The notes beneath the pieces were generated by a model that ran no database searches, was not told the DNA's origin, and saw nothing but the letters and a program-made list of their open reading frames with translations. The position numbers were made by a program, and so were the translations under genes. DNA of 64,000 nucleotides from Oreohelix idahoensis (taxonomy: Eukaryota; Mollusca; Gastropoda; Stylommatophora; Oreohelicidae): contig JAMPIV010014125.1 in the NCBI GenBank assembly GCA_024509875.1, positions 62,001 to 126,000 on the forward strand, written 5' to 3'. This document shows positions 48,492 to 57,866 of this stretch, piece by piece. Positions within the stretch are counted from its first letter, which is position 1. Every line of letters begins with the position of its first letter.

Positions 48492-49270
48492 TCAAGTCTG
48501 TGGTGCCTGCTGCAGCAGGTGATGTCTTTGTGCCTGATGATGCTTGAGTGAGTCTGATTGTGGCACCTGATGTCTGCTGGTGATGATCTGTGTGGTGCGC
48601 TGTTCCGATGTTGATGCTTGGTGGGTTGATGATTCGGCGCCTGCTGGGTTCTGTGTCGAAAGCTGGTTAGGGGTGGGGTGTTGTTGTGTTATATGGGTCC
48701 GCAAGCTGGTGCCTCGGGTGAATTGTTTGTTACAAATGTCACAAGAAAAACGAGGCATAGCGTGCACTGTTTTGATGTGCTGTGTTAAATTATCATGTCG
48801 GTTAAATGTCTTTCCACAGCGGGTACACAAATTGTTCTTCCCCGGTGCAGTGGTGGTCCCCGCTGGGACGTTTATATCGAGTCTTCGTGCAGTGGTGGTC
48901 CTCATAGATGTGTTTGTAGCGCCCGCCGGTGCAGTGGTGGTCCCCACTGATGTGTTTGTAGCGCCCGCCGTTGCAGTGGTGCTCCCCACTGATGTGTTTG
49001 TAGCGGCCGCCGGTGCAGTGGTGGTCCCCACTGGGGCGTTTATAGCGGCCCCCGGTGCAGTGGCTTCCACTGTGGGGATCGAGGTGCACCGGGTCCATGA
49101 ACACTCTCAATATGTTGTTGGAGTGCCTCAGGGTTGGTAAATATTTGAGGACAGACACGACAGGAGTGATTCTTATCAGCATGTACTGTCCGCATATGTC
49201 TCGTGAGATCGCGGGCCCGAGTAAAAGATTTATTGCATTGTCCACAGTTCTTGTTTTGAATTGCTGACAT
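48492..49270 (-). pseudogene. four-finger C2H2 zinc-finger protein with 42-bp repeat linker
   Basis: The first frame (49,270-49,040) holds two C2H2 fingers starting at CGQCNKSF and CRVCPQIF. A second frame (49,070-48,492) holds two more at CTRCGKTF and CDICNKQF, then a Ser/Thr/Gln-rich tail of about 60 residues. All four keep the C-x2-C-x12-H spacing. Between finger pairs lies a 42-bp tandem repeat (48,838-49,065, five to six units, about 14 residues TTAPAGATNTSVGT). The frame change falls inside this repeat. It is transcribed with the polymerase block, ending 60 bases before the polymerase N-terminal frame. The ATG follows a good splice-acceptor-like 'ttctacttcacag', so an upstream exon is possible. 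Function is inferred: sequence-specific DNA binding. It could be a captured host gene. Confidence 0.82.
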
Positions 49271-49329
49271 CTGTGAAGTAGAAACGAAAACACATTACTC
49301 ACACATATATATGTAACAATCAGTTAAAT

Positions 49330-49370
<41 letters not shown>

Positions 49371-49449
49371 GAGAGATAGAAAGAGACAATGAGAAAGAGA
49401 ATAAAATACATATATGTAACAATCAGTTAAATAAGACACAGACAAGTTG

Positions 49450-49555
<106 letters not shown>

Positions 49556-49606
49556 AACACAGTCTTATATGTAACAATCAGATAAATAAGACACAGACAA
49601 GTTGAG

Positions 49607-49668
<62 letters not shown>

Positions 49669-50390
49669 AACACAGTGTTATTTCTTATTCTATGTGAAAA
49701 AAATCCCCCGCGCGCGCTGTGACAGAAAGATATCGATATAAAACCCAGCCTGCGCGTGACCCAACGAATTGATCTGTCGTTTAAAATAATTCAGATATAA
49801 ATATGAACGTGTTTTGCTAGTTTGAAACAAGGCGTCTGTCCCTGTATAGTGCTGTTTTATATTTATAATATATTATATCTATATTTTTACATGTATAGTA
49901 CTGTTAAAAAATATGCTATGTTCTAAATATTCTCTTTAATTTTCTTTATTATGTTAACACACAAAAATATTCCTCACGCTCGAGTTTAGTTTGTAGAAAT
50001 GTACCATCAGTTGAAATCCAGGCTGATTAATCTCACATAAATAACAACACGGATAAGTGTTAGACTTTTTTCCTAGTACATAATCGGTTAAGTCTTATCA
50101 AAAAATATACACACATGTCCGGATTTACCATAAAACAGATACAAATTTAGTATCTGAGTTAACACAGATAACAATAACAAGTTAGACTAATTTGAAACAG
50201 ATATTTAGCAACACTGCCTAGTGAGAAAACGAATACACAGACATATCTTTTAAATAGAAAACAGATATTTTTAAAGTTATTTATGGTCTCCTAACGAAAA
50301 CACTTATATTTTGAAATAGATATTTAGCAACACCGACTAGCGCACAGACATATCTTTTTGTTTAAATATTTAATACAATACACAAACATC

Positions 50391-50690
50391 TAAAACTTTT
50401 TATAATTTTATTAAACAGAAATAATTATTTTAACACCCTAACACAGAACATACGAATACACAATCAACTAAAACTTTTTATAATTTTATTAAATAGAAAT
50501 AATTATTTTTACACCTTAACACAGAACATACTTAACGAACACACAAACATCTAAAACTTTTTATAATTTTATTAAACAGAAATAATTATTTTAACATCCC
50601 AACACAGAACATACGAATACACAAACAACTAAAACTTTTTATAAAAATTCTATATAACGTGTAAAATATTTAACATCCTAACACACGAAT
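50391..50690. repeat. ~79-bp tandem repeat, three and a half units
   Basis: Units start 'ctaaaactttttataatttt' at about 50,392, 50,470 and 50,552, with a truncated unit at about 50,628. They contain 'ttattaaacagaaataatta' and 'aacacagaacatac'. Confidence 0.9.
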
Positions 50691-51896
50691 TCACAGACAT
50701 ATGTCTTTTAAATACATAAAACGATACAAAAATATTTAACAAAACGAATACATACTATCAGGTATTGATATGACAAAACTAGTGGTTCTTTTCAGTGTTC
50801 TTTCAGAGAGATCTTTCTTCGTTGAAGATTTGTCGTTTGAATGAGATGTCTGAAGACAATGTGTCCCATTATATTACAAAAAAGTGCGCGTGTTTGAGGG
50901 TCAACGACCTTACACACCTGTTATTGCTCGCAAACAGTTGTCTGTAAATTGTCTAGTACTGGTAACGGGTCACGGTTAAGAAATAACTCACCAATGTTTA
51001 CTCAGTGCAGGTGTTCTGAAACAGCTCGTTTCACGTCGTAATTAGATACGTATACAAACAGTACTGTTGGTCATTCGTCTTTCGTTTGACACGTACGATT
51101 ATCGATCCCCACCGACAACTACTAGCAATTGTTTACTCAGGGGACAGGTGTTTATAACTTGAATTACCCTGTGGGACTTCGACATAAGCGAACATTTATT
51201 TGTGACATGAGACAAATGTATCGAGAAAGAAAGGCATTTGACACATTTTTAAAACATTTTTAAAACACTAGAATAATGTCCCTCTGGTTTTAGTTGAATA
51301 TATAAAAAATATATCCAGAACTTAATAAGATACAAATGATAGCTTAAAAAGCAAGCTTTAAAATATCTGATAACTAAAAAAGAAATGTACCAAACAAAGA
51401 GAGAGAGACACAGAGAGAGAGACAGAGAGAGATAGAGAGAAAGAGAGACAGAGAGAAAGAAAGACATACAGAGAGATAGAGAGACACAGAGAGAGAGAGA
51501 GAGAGAGCTGTTGGTTATATTCCTTTTCGTAGAGAGAGATACACATATTTTTAGACTAAAACATATACATTAAACTCAACCGTCCTTTAAAAATGTCTCC
51601 CGGTATAAAAAACAAAAAAGAGATATTTATGTTTTCCGAATAACATATTCCAGGAATTCTCAAATTCTTGATCATTGATTATCAAATTCTTGAACAGTGA
51701 TTCTCAATACATGTTGGTGTCAGTGATTTTTATTCTCACAATGTTTTAGACTGTGATTCTCAAATTCTTGACCACATAGTGATTGTCACGTTTTTTTTTT
51801 TTTTTTGTGTTTTTTTTTTTGATTCTCAATACATGTTGGTTGAGTTCTCACATTTTTTTTTATTCCAAAGGTTCTCACAATGTGTAGGGTTTTTGA

Positions 51897-51905
51897 TATA
51901 AAATA
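51897..51905 (+). promoter_or_regulatory. TATA-like box before the packaging ATPase
   Basis: TATAAAATA stands 33 bases before the ATG at 51,939, at the start of the rightward block. Position and sequence fit a TATA box giving a very short leader. Confidence 0.5.
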
Positions 51906-51938
51906 ACTGGTTGTAGGTGAAAGTTATCATTATTAAAT

Positions 51939-52553
51939 ATGGATCCGAGATTTGTACAGCCTTTTACCTGTTTAATTTCAGGCCCTAGTTCTAGCGGAAA
52001 GACTGTTTTTGTCCAGCGTTTCCTAACACATATCAAAGATATGGTAACAGTCGTACCCGATGAGATTATTTGGTGTTACTCCGAGTGGCAACCTCTATAC
52101 AATTCCATGACTGGTGTTCAGTTTATTGAAGGACTGCCCGATATTGAGCAATGGACAGGTGATAAGAGACGGTTGGTAATTATCGATGATCTCATGAACG
52201 AAACAGACGAACGTGTAACTAAATTATTCACAAAAAAGTCTCATCATAAAAATATAAGCGTATTTTATCTCGTGCAAAATTTATTTGGCAAGAACAAAGA
52301 ACACAGAACCATTAGTTTGAATTCTCATTACATTGTGCTTTTCAAAAATCCACGCGATGGATCTCAGATTGTTAATCTAGCCAAACAGATGTACCCAGGT
52401 CAAACTGCCTATGTTCAGGAGAGCTTTAAAGACGCAACATCGGTCCCACCCGGGTATTTGCTAATCGATCTCCGTCAAGACACACCAGATAATTTAAGGC
52501 TTCGTTCGCGCATCTTCCCAGAGGAACAACATATTGTTTACGTACCCAAGTAA
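51939..52553 (+). CDS. FtsK/HerA-type DNA-packaging ATPase
   Basis: 204 codons, intact, first gene of the rightward block. Walker A is GPSSSGKT (15-22) and Walker B is LVIIDDLMNE (79-88). A VFYLVQNLF strand (108-116) follows at the place of the sensor motif in this ATPase group, then an Arg-containing NPRDGSQ (137-143). Length and layout match the A32-like packaging ATPases of Polintons, adintoviruses and related viruses, which drive DNA into the capsid. The next gene starts one base after its stop. Confidence 0.92.
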   Translation: MDPRFVQPFTCLISGPSSSGKTVFVQRFLTHIKDMVTVVPDEIIWCYSEWQPLYNSMTGVQFIEGLPDIEQWTGDKRRLVIIDDLMNETDERVTKLFTKKSHHKNISVFYLVQNLFGKNKEHRTISLNSHYIVLFKNPRDGSQIVNLAKQMYPGQTAYVQESFKDATSVPPGYLLIDLRQDTPDNLRLRSRIFPEEQHIVYVPK

Positions 52554-52554
52554 C

Positions 52555-52872
52555 ATGGGAGAAAAAGTAAAAAAACATGCTGATATGTTAAAATGTCTAC
52601 GTACAGCCAAACCACCAGTCATCAAGGCTGTTATGAAAACAGCATCACCCGAGCTGGTAGGAACACTCTGTGAATGTTGTCACAACGTTTTAAAAGGTAA
52701 CGTTACACTGACACCTCCTCAGAAGAGACGTATACGTCGTTACAAAAACATCCTGCGAGCGCTTACCAAGAAGAAAGTCTCGCTCAAAAGACGAAAACAG
52801 TTTTTACAATCTGGAGGTTTCTTATCTGCTCTGCTTGGACCAATACTATCTGTACTAAAAGGACTCTTTTAG
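52555..52872 (+). CDS. small basic protein with hydrophobic/amphipathic C-terminus
   Basis: About 105 codons. I take the ATG at 52,555, one base after the ATPase stop, over one inside the ATPase gene. The middle is basic (PPQKRRIRRYKNILR, KKVSLKRRKQFLQ) and the last 20 residues are a hydrophobic helix rich in Gly and Leu (GGFLSALLGPILSVLKGLF). This design recurs at this place in Polinton/adintovirus-type elements. A membrane-active or core-protein role like adenovirus small core peptides is conceivable, but that is inference. The stop abuts the next ATG. Confidence 0.72.
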   Translation: MGEKVKKHADMLKCLRTAKPPVIKAVMKTASPELVGTLCECCHNVLKGNVTLTPPQKRRIRRYKNILRALTKKKVSLKRRKQFLQSGGFLSALLGPILSVLKGLF

Positions 52873-53292
52873 ATGGCTAAAAAAATGGTTTTGATGGATC
52901 CTCGTTTGTTAGAAAAACCTTATAGACCACCCGATGCTCTAAGAGATAACTTGGGAGAATTGGACAGTCAAATGCAACTAGTCTTGGATCGACAAGATTT
53001 GCCAATCGGTGACAAGGCTAGACTTTATCAACAAACATTACAGCGTTATTTGACTCGACTAGAACAGTACAGACACGTACCTCTAGGTCTCGTAGATATT
53101 AAACCACCAACACAAACCAGCGAACAACCCACTGTACTTAAAGAGGAGGTCGTGGACAAAACGCCTCAGTCACCACCCGTCACACCCACTAATCGAAAAA
53201 AGGTGGTGGCCAGTAAATTGCGAGAATCATCGTCGTATTCTCTCAGAAGAAGGAAAAAGACACCAAAGTGGGAAGCATGGCCAAAGAAGTGA
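52873..53292 (+). CDS. conserved small Polinton protein, coiled-coil N-half and basic tail
   Basis: 139 codons starting directly at the preceding stop. The opening MVLMDPRLLE and the helical region LDSQMQLVLDRQDLPIGDKA (about 30-50) are of a type I have seen beside Polinton integrases, without an established function. The C-terminal third is Pro/Thr-rich and then strongly basic (SYSLRRRKKTPKW), suggesting nucleic-acid binding. It overlaps the integrase start by about 16-25 bases, so both may be read from one transcript. Confidence 0.72.
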   Translation: MAKKMVLMDPRLLEKPYRPPDALRDNLGELDSQMQLVLDRQDLPIGDKARLYQQTLQRYLTRLEQYRHVPLGLVDIKPPTQTSEQPTVLKEEVVDKTPQSPPVTPTNRKKVVASKLRESSSYSLRRRKKTPKWEAWPKK

Positions 53293-54341
53293 TTTTAAAA
53301 CAACATTACTACGATCCAAAACGACCTGGAGCTTATGGTGGAATCGCCCCCTTACAACGTAGCACCAAACTTAGTCGTAAGAAAATTGAAGAGTGGTTAG
53401 GCCATCAGGACACTTACACCCTACACAAACCGGTGCGCAGAAAATTTAAACGACGCACGACCATTGCAGGAGGTATCGATCAACAGTTCCAGGCTGATTT
53501 AATTGACTTGCGTGGTTTAAAAAGATTCAACGATGGGTATTCGTATCTAGTAACGTGTATTGATGTGTTTAGTAAATTCGCTTGGGCTGTTCCTCTGAAA
53601 AACAAGACTGGGACAGCTTTAGTAGCAGCGGTAAAGACAATTTTTAACAGTCGCAAACCGATAAATTTTCAAACAGACAAAGGCAGTGAGTTTGTCAACA
53701 AAACATTCTTAAAGTTTCTTAAAAACGAAGGGGTCCATTTCTTCACTACAGAGAATGAAGACACCAAAGCAGCTATCGTCGAACGGTTTAATCGAACCCT
53801 CAAAGAAAAAACGTGGCGTTACTTTACCAAAACCAACAGTCTTCGCTACGTCGACGTGATACAACAACTGGTCCACAACTACAATTATTCGTATCATCGG
53901 AGTATTAAGATGGCACCGGTGGAAGTTACCCCGAACAATCAAGAAGAAGTGTGGCGTACTTTGTATTCGACCCCTGACGTCGTCGGTAGAAAAGTCTATT
54001 TTAAACCTGGTGATCGCGTGCGGATCGCCCAAGCCAGACAAACTTTTAAAAAGGGTTATACGCCGGCGTGGACAGAAGAGTTGTTTACGATCAGCCGACA
54101 AAACCAAACAAGACCGGTCACGTACGTCCTTAAAGATGATTCGGGTGAGGAATTGAAAGGTTCTTTTTACCAAGAAGAGCTGCAACGAGTCGGCGACAAG
54201 ATAGTTTATCGAATCGAGTCCATTTTGGAGGAACGCCGTGGTGTCAGGGGTGTAAAAGAATATTTAGTCAAATGGTTCGGTTATAACTCGTCATTCAACA
54301 GCTGGATTTCGTCCAAACAGCTAGCGAGATATCGAGACTGA
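53268..54341 (+). CDS. retroviral-type (rve) integrase with C-terminal chromodomain
   Basis: 357 codons, intact. The catalytic triad is D77 (QADLIDLR), D137 (FQTDKGSEF) and E172 (IVERFNRTLKE), with D and E 35 residues apart. The N-terminal region (YGGIAPLQRST, KIEEWLGHQDTYTLHKPVRR) is the Polinton type. Residues 313-357 form a chromodomain (YRIESILEERR, EYLVKWFGY, SWI) that may steer insertion to modified histones. The enzyme would join the element's AG...CT-type ends to target DNA. An internal ATG at 53,277 is a possible alternative start. It is unrelated to the integrase of the LTR element at 7.7-9.1 kb beyond the shared fold. Its TGA overlaps the next ATG by one base. Confidence 0.95.
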   Translation: MGSMAKEVILKQHYYDPKRPGAYGGIAPLQRSTKLSRKKIEEWLGHQDTYTLHKPVRRKFKRRTTIAGGIDQQFQADLIDLRGLKRFNDGYSYLVTCIDVFSKFAWAVPLKNKTGTALVAAVKTIFNSRKPINFQTDKGSEFVNKTFLKFLKNEGVHFFTTENEDTKAAIVERFNRTLKEKTWRYFTKTNSLRYVDVIQQLVHNYNYSYHRSIKMAPVEVTPNNQEEVWRTLYSTPDVVGRKVYFKPGDRVRIAQARQTFKKGYTPAWTEELFTISRQNQTRPVTYVLKDDSGEELKGSFYQEELQRVGDKIVYRIESILEERRGVRGVKEYLVKWFGYNSSFNSWISSKQLARYRD

Positions 54342-54607
54342 TGGATATTGAAGAAGACGTGAGCACCCCAGTTTTGAGGCCACCCCCTCCCAAGACCGCG
54401 AGAACCTCGTTCTGGCCTTTTTTTGGGAAACTAGTCCCGCGACTAGAGATCGTTTTCATCTGTCAGATGATCGTTATATATGTCGTCATCGGTGTCTCAT
54501 TATTCAATCTGAGTCGGAGCAACGCAGAGGGACCAGACGGCAAGTTTTGGATCGCTTTAATGAGCAGTTGTCTGGGTTACATGTTACCTAACCCTAAGAT
54601 AGGATGA
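54341..54607 (+). CDS. small two-helix membrane protein
   Basis: 88 codons; ATG shares its A with the integrase stop. A Pro-rich cytoplasmic-looking start (RPPPPK) is followed by a strong hydrophobic helix (about 34-55, IVFICQMIVIYVVIGVSLF) and a second weaker one ending SSCLGYMLPNPK. The closing motif is familiar from Polinton/adintovirus-like small membrane proteins. Function unknown; a virion or membrane role is inferred. It overlaps the next ATG by four bases. Confidence 0.72.
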   Translation: MDIEEDVSTPVLRPPPPKTARTSFWPFFGKLVPRLEIVFICQMIVIYVVIGVSLFNLSRSNAEGPDGKFWIALMSSCLGYMLPNPKIG

Positions 54608-55363
54608 GTTTTTACGTGACTTTACCCAGCAATGCCTCGATGAAAATATACCCAAACAATAACGCCGGTCACTTTTTCGTCAAATTGCCACAGACTATAG
54701 ACTTGACTTCACGTTACGAGGTTGGTTTGGTTGAGATTCAATTTCCCAAAAGTTATTTTAACGTGCTAGAGGATGATGTATGGCTACATTATTTTCCCAA
54801 CAAAGAAGATGAGTCTATACTACTCACGTTACCCGCTGGTCTATACACGTCACCCGACACGCTGATCGACGAGTTGAATCGTTTGCTTTTAGCCACGGAT
54901 GTGGATGAAAAAGCCCGAGTTAGATTCCATTTTAACAATAATAAGGCCACCTTGAATCTGTATGATCCGGAGGTTGAAGTTAGAATTAGCGAGACGTTGA
55001 AACACATGTTAGGTTTTCCTGCCTCGCTCGCCACAGACATTGACCCAATACTACGAGGCGAGACTGAAGTACAAATGGATAGCGACATGAAAAAATGTAT
55101 ACGTGTACTGCGATCTCGTAGCGGCGAGACCGGTTGGAGATGCCTCTGTCCCTTTGTTACGGATTGTTCCTATTTTGGATAGGACTACTGCTTCTGTTTT
55201 CAGGATTTACGACAAACCACACTACGTACCCCTGAGCCGTTTTTCGTTTGACGCGGTGGAAATCCTTTTAACTAACGATCAGGGTAAGACTATCCCATTC
55301 ACTAGCGGAGCTTCGGTGTTGACACTACACTTCCGAACTCACAGACGGTTTGATTTTGACTAG
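54604..55363 (+). pseudogene. minor capsid protein (penton-like, single jelly roll), one frame break
   Basis: The first frame (54,604-55,182) opens with FYVTLPSNASMKIYPNN and has the YEVGLVEIQFPKSYFN strand typical of Polinton/adintovirus penton-like proteins, which occupy capsid vertices. The C-terminal part continues in another frame (within 55,103-55,363: YDKPHYVPLSRFSFD, LTLHFRTHRR). The break lies near an A-run at about 55,090. A total of about 250 residues is usual for the family. Beyond the break the first frame reads non-homologous sequence. Confidence 0.85.
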
Positions 55364-55369
55364 AAAAAA

Positions 55370-55839
55370 ATGGTCAGACACGTACCCATCCGACGAAACC
55401 CCAAGATGTATGAGGAGTTTTACTGCAACCAAGCTGGCCATGGGATGCCAGTGTTTATCGGAGGCAGAAGTCAAAGAGGACATGGTTTGGGTAGTTTTTT
55501 TCGGCGGGCTCGGTCGTATGGTTCTCCCGTGGTTAAAAACTGGAGGCAAAGCTTTACTCAGAGAAGGGCTTGGGACCGGTCTACAGGTCGCGAGCGATGC
55601 GTTAGCCGGCAGAAATGTTGGCGAGGCATTTCGCGAACGAGCCAAGGAGTCGGGTCAACGTTTATTACAGGGAGCGGTTGAACACCTCACCACTAACCAA
55701 TCGGGTAGCGGGCTTAGAAGAAAAAAGAAAAACGAGAGCTGCCCCACCTGGCGAGCCGAAACGCATAAAACGCAGTAACCGAGCTCGACCTTCTCATTCT
55801 CACCAGAAGAAGCGAAGGTACTCTGATATATTTGAATGA
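55370..55839 (+). pseudogene. pVI/pX-like minor virion protein, two frame breaks
   Basis: Starts MVRHVPIRRNPKMYEEFY at 55,370, with QAGHGMPVFIGGRSQRGHGLG after it, a pattern I associate with the protein that precedes the major capsid gene in Polintons and adintoviruses. After a T-run near 55,500 the conserved reading moves to another frame (MVLPWLKTGGKALLREGLG), and after an A-rich run near 55,720 to a third (KRIKRSNRARP, ending KKRRYSDIF at 55,839). The Gly-rich amphipathic middle and basic tail resemble adenovirus pVI/pX-like proteins; this link is inference. The stop overlaps the next start by four bases. Confidence 0.75.
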
Positions 55840-57152
55840 TGGCGCTTATTCACCCCAACTCGTGCGAGTGTCTTCACAGTGGTCTAGATTTGTTTAGCGT
55901 ACCACCAACGCAGACAGCCGTAGAAGAGGGACAATTTGTGGAGATACATCCGTTGGCCGCCTTAGCCCCCGGAGCCCCGGTGGAATTTGTAATTTCGGGA
56001 AACGGTGAGAATATCTAGATTTGTTCAATACTTTTCTACACGTGCGCGCCAAAGTTACGTTAGCTAATGGCGGCGCATTACCCGCTGACGCAGAGGTGGC
56101 CCCGATCAACTATTACCTGCACAGTTTATTCTCCCAAGTCGACGTTTCACTGAACGATACGCTGATTACACCCAGCGAGAACACCTACCCTTATAGAGCT
56201 TACATCGAAGCCACGTTGAATTACGGGGAGGAACCCAAACGAGGCCATCTGACATCGGCTCTGTTTTACAAAGACACGCCAAATTTTATTACGGACACAA
56301 TTGGTGACAATAACAACGGGTTAAGACTGCGTCGACATATAGCGGCTGGTTCTCAGGAGATTGATATGATGGGTCGTTCGTTTACATTCAGATATCTTTG
56401 CTCAAGATCGTTACCTGTTAAATGGTGTGACAGTTAAAGTAAAACTCACCCCGTCTAAAGATGCCTTCAACGTGCTGGGACACGACCCCACCGCTGGATA
56501 TAAATCTATTATAACTTATGCGGCCTTGGTTGTCCGGAAAGCCAAATTAAATCCCGCCGTCTCTCTAGCCCACGAGAAAGCCTTGGTGCGAGGTAATGCC
56601 AAGTACCCCTTGAAACGAGTTGTGCTAAAAACTTTCTCTATCCCTAGAGGTATGCTATCGCACATGCAGGATAATCTGTTTCTCAGTCAAACACCTACAC
56701 GGATCGTGATTGGACTAGTCACTTCGTCCGCTTTTAACGGGTCGTACACGGCTAATCCGTTCAATTTCGCTACCTTTGGTCTGATATATTTGAATGTCAG
56801 CGCGGACGGCAGAACCGTCAGTGGCAAGCCTTTGTCCATGGATTATGAACACAACCAGTACGTGAGAGCCTTCTTCGCGACGAATCTAGCTATGGGACTG
56901 GTTGGTAAAGACGCCGGCAACGACCTCGAGTATAGACATTTTAAGCACGGTTACGCCTTATACGCCTTTGACCTCACCCCCAGTCTACTAGACGGTGACC
57001 AGTTTGAGATGGCCAAGTCGGGCCCAGTCTCAGTAGAACTTAAATTCGCCGAGGTCACACCCGAACCATTACAGGTTCTCGTCTACGCCGAGCAAGACTC
57101 GATCTTGGAGATCTCGAAATCGCGCCAAGTTTTGACAGACTACACCACTTAG
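55836..57152 (+). pseudogene. major capsid protein (hexon-like double jelly roll), two frame breaks
   Basis: Three consecutive frames are needed: 55,836-56,018 (HPNSCECLHSGLDLFSVPPT), 56,021-56,437 (PINYYLHSLFSQVDVSLND, YPYRAYIEATLNYGEE) and 56,427-57,152 (YPLKRVVLKTFSIPRG, QTPTRIVIGLV, GYALYAFDLTP). The first two blocks carry features that Polinton major capsids share: a target sequence start, a conserved IN.PLH-like region, and the YPYRAYIE strand. The total of about 438 residues matches the family. Breaks lie near 56,010 and 56,400. The protein would build the icosahedral shell. As read, it cannot be made whole. Confidence 0.9.
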
Positions 57153-57155
57153 ACA

Positions 57156-57656
57156 ATGAATACAGACGAGATACGCACCATCCTCCTGTCAGACATATTT
57201 GTTAAACGAACTGGGCTCGTTAAAGTGTTAGCTCGTGACCAATTACCTCTACGCATCGATCCGACCAAGACGGCTGCTTTCGTCATCAACACTGATCCTA
57301 GCTATCGCCCCGGTGACCACTGGGTCGCCCTATATTATAACGGACTTGGTACTTTTGAATATTTTGATTCTTTTGGCCTACCACCTACACACTCGGACCT
57401 GATTAATTTTATAGCCAGAAACTCTACTCGACCTGTTAACTACAACGCCAGACATTTACAAGATGTAGTCACCAACGTTTGTGGGCTCTACGCCATTTAT
57501 TTCATCTTGATCAAAACACGAGGTGGTACTATGCAGCGGGTCCTACTACCATTTTCGGCTAGACAACACGCCAACGATCGATTAATTACGCGCTTAGTCA
57601 GACCCTGGCTAGTGAAACTCAACCCCACTTTGATAAACAAGGGACGAAATCAATAG
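57156..57656 (+). CDS. adenain-like cysteine protease (Ulp1/C5 fold)
   Basis: 166 codons, intact, four bases after the major capsid stop. The catalytic set is readable: His55 in GDHWVALY, an acidic residue in FEYFDSFG (D71), a Gln at LQDVVTN (Q102) and Cys109 in NVCGLYAIYF. Order and spacing match adenovirus-type maturation proteases, which cut capsid and core precursors during virion assembly. Such a protease is a marker of the Polinton/adintovirus group. Confidence 0.94.
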   Translation: MNTDEIRTILLSDIFVKRTGLVKVLARDQLPLRIDPTKTAAFVINTDPSYRPGDHWVALYYNGLGTFEYFDSFGLPPTHSDLINFIARNSTRPVNYNARHLQDVVTNVCGLYAIYFILIKTRGGTMQRVLLPFSARQHANDRLITRLVRPWLVKLNPTLINKGRNQ

Positions 57657-57866
57657 ACAGGTGTGTGTATTTTTTCCCTCACGACAATACGGCCATGTGT
57701 CATTGTTCCCACGCAATACATCGACGAATCACGTCCTACCTAACACACGATCGATGTTCGACGAGTCAAATCCTAGCTAGGGCACGCCTAAAAAACCAGA
57801 TTGAACTGGTATTCCTGTATATAAAACGGATGACACTTTATTAACGACAGATACACCTCGTTGAAA
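57657..57866 (+). promoter_or_regulatory. spacer with TATATAAAA before the last gene
   Basis: The only sizeable gap in the rightward block (210 bases). It contains TATATAAAA at 57,818-57,826, 41 bases before the ATG at 57,867, so the last gene probably has its own promoter while the genes before it are packed edge to edge. Confidence 0.5.

Noticed and set aside
48580..49302. Other long frames over the zinc-finger region (plus strand 48,580-49,140; minus strand 48,802-49,302)
   Set aside because: They read the 42-bp repeat in shifted or opposite frames and lack any domain; the finger frames explain the region.
53268..54341. Retroviral provirus because of an integrase
   Set aside because: No RT, Gag or LTR surround it; PolB, capsid genes and inverted repeats show that it belongs to the Polinton.
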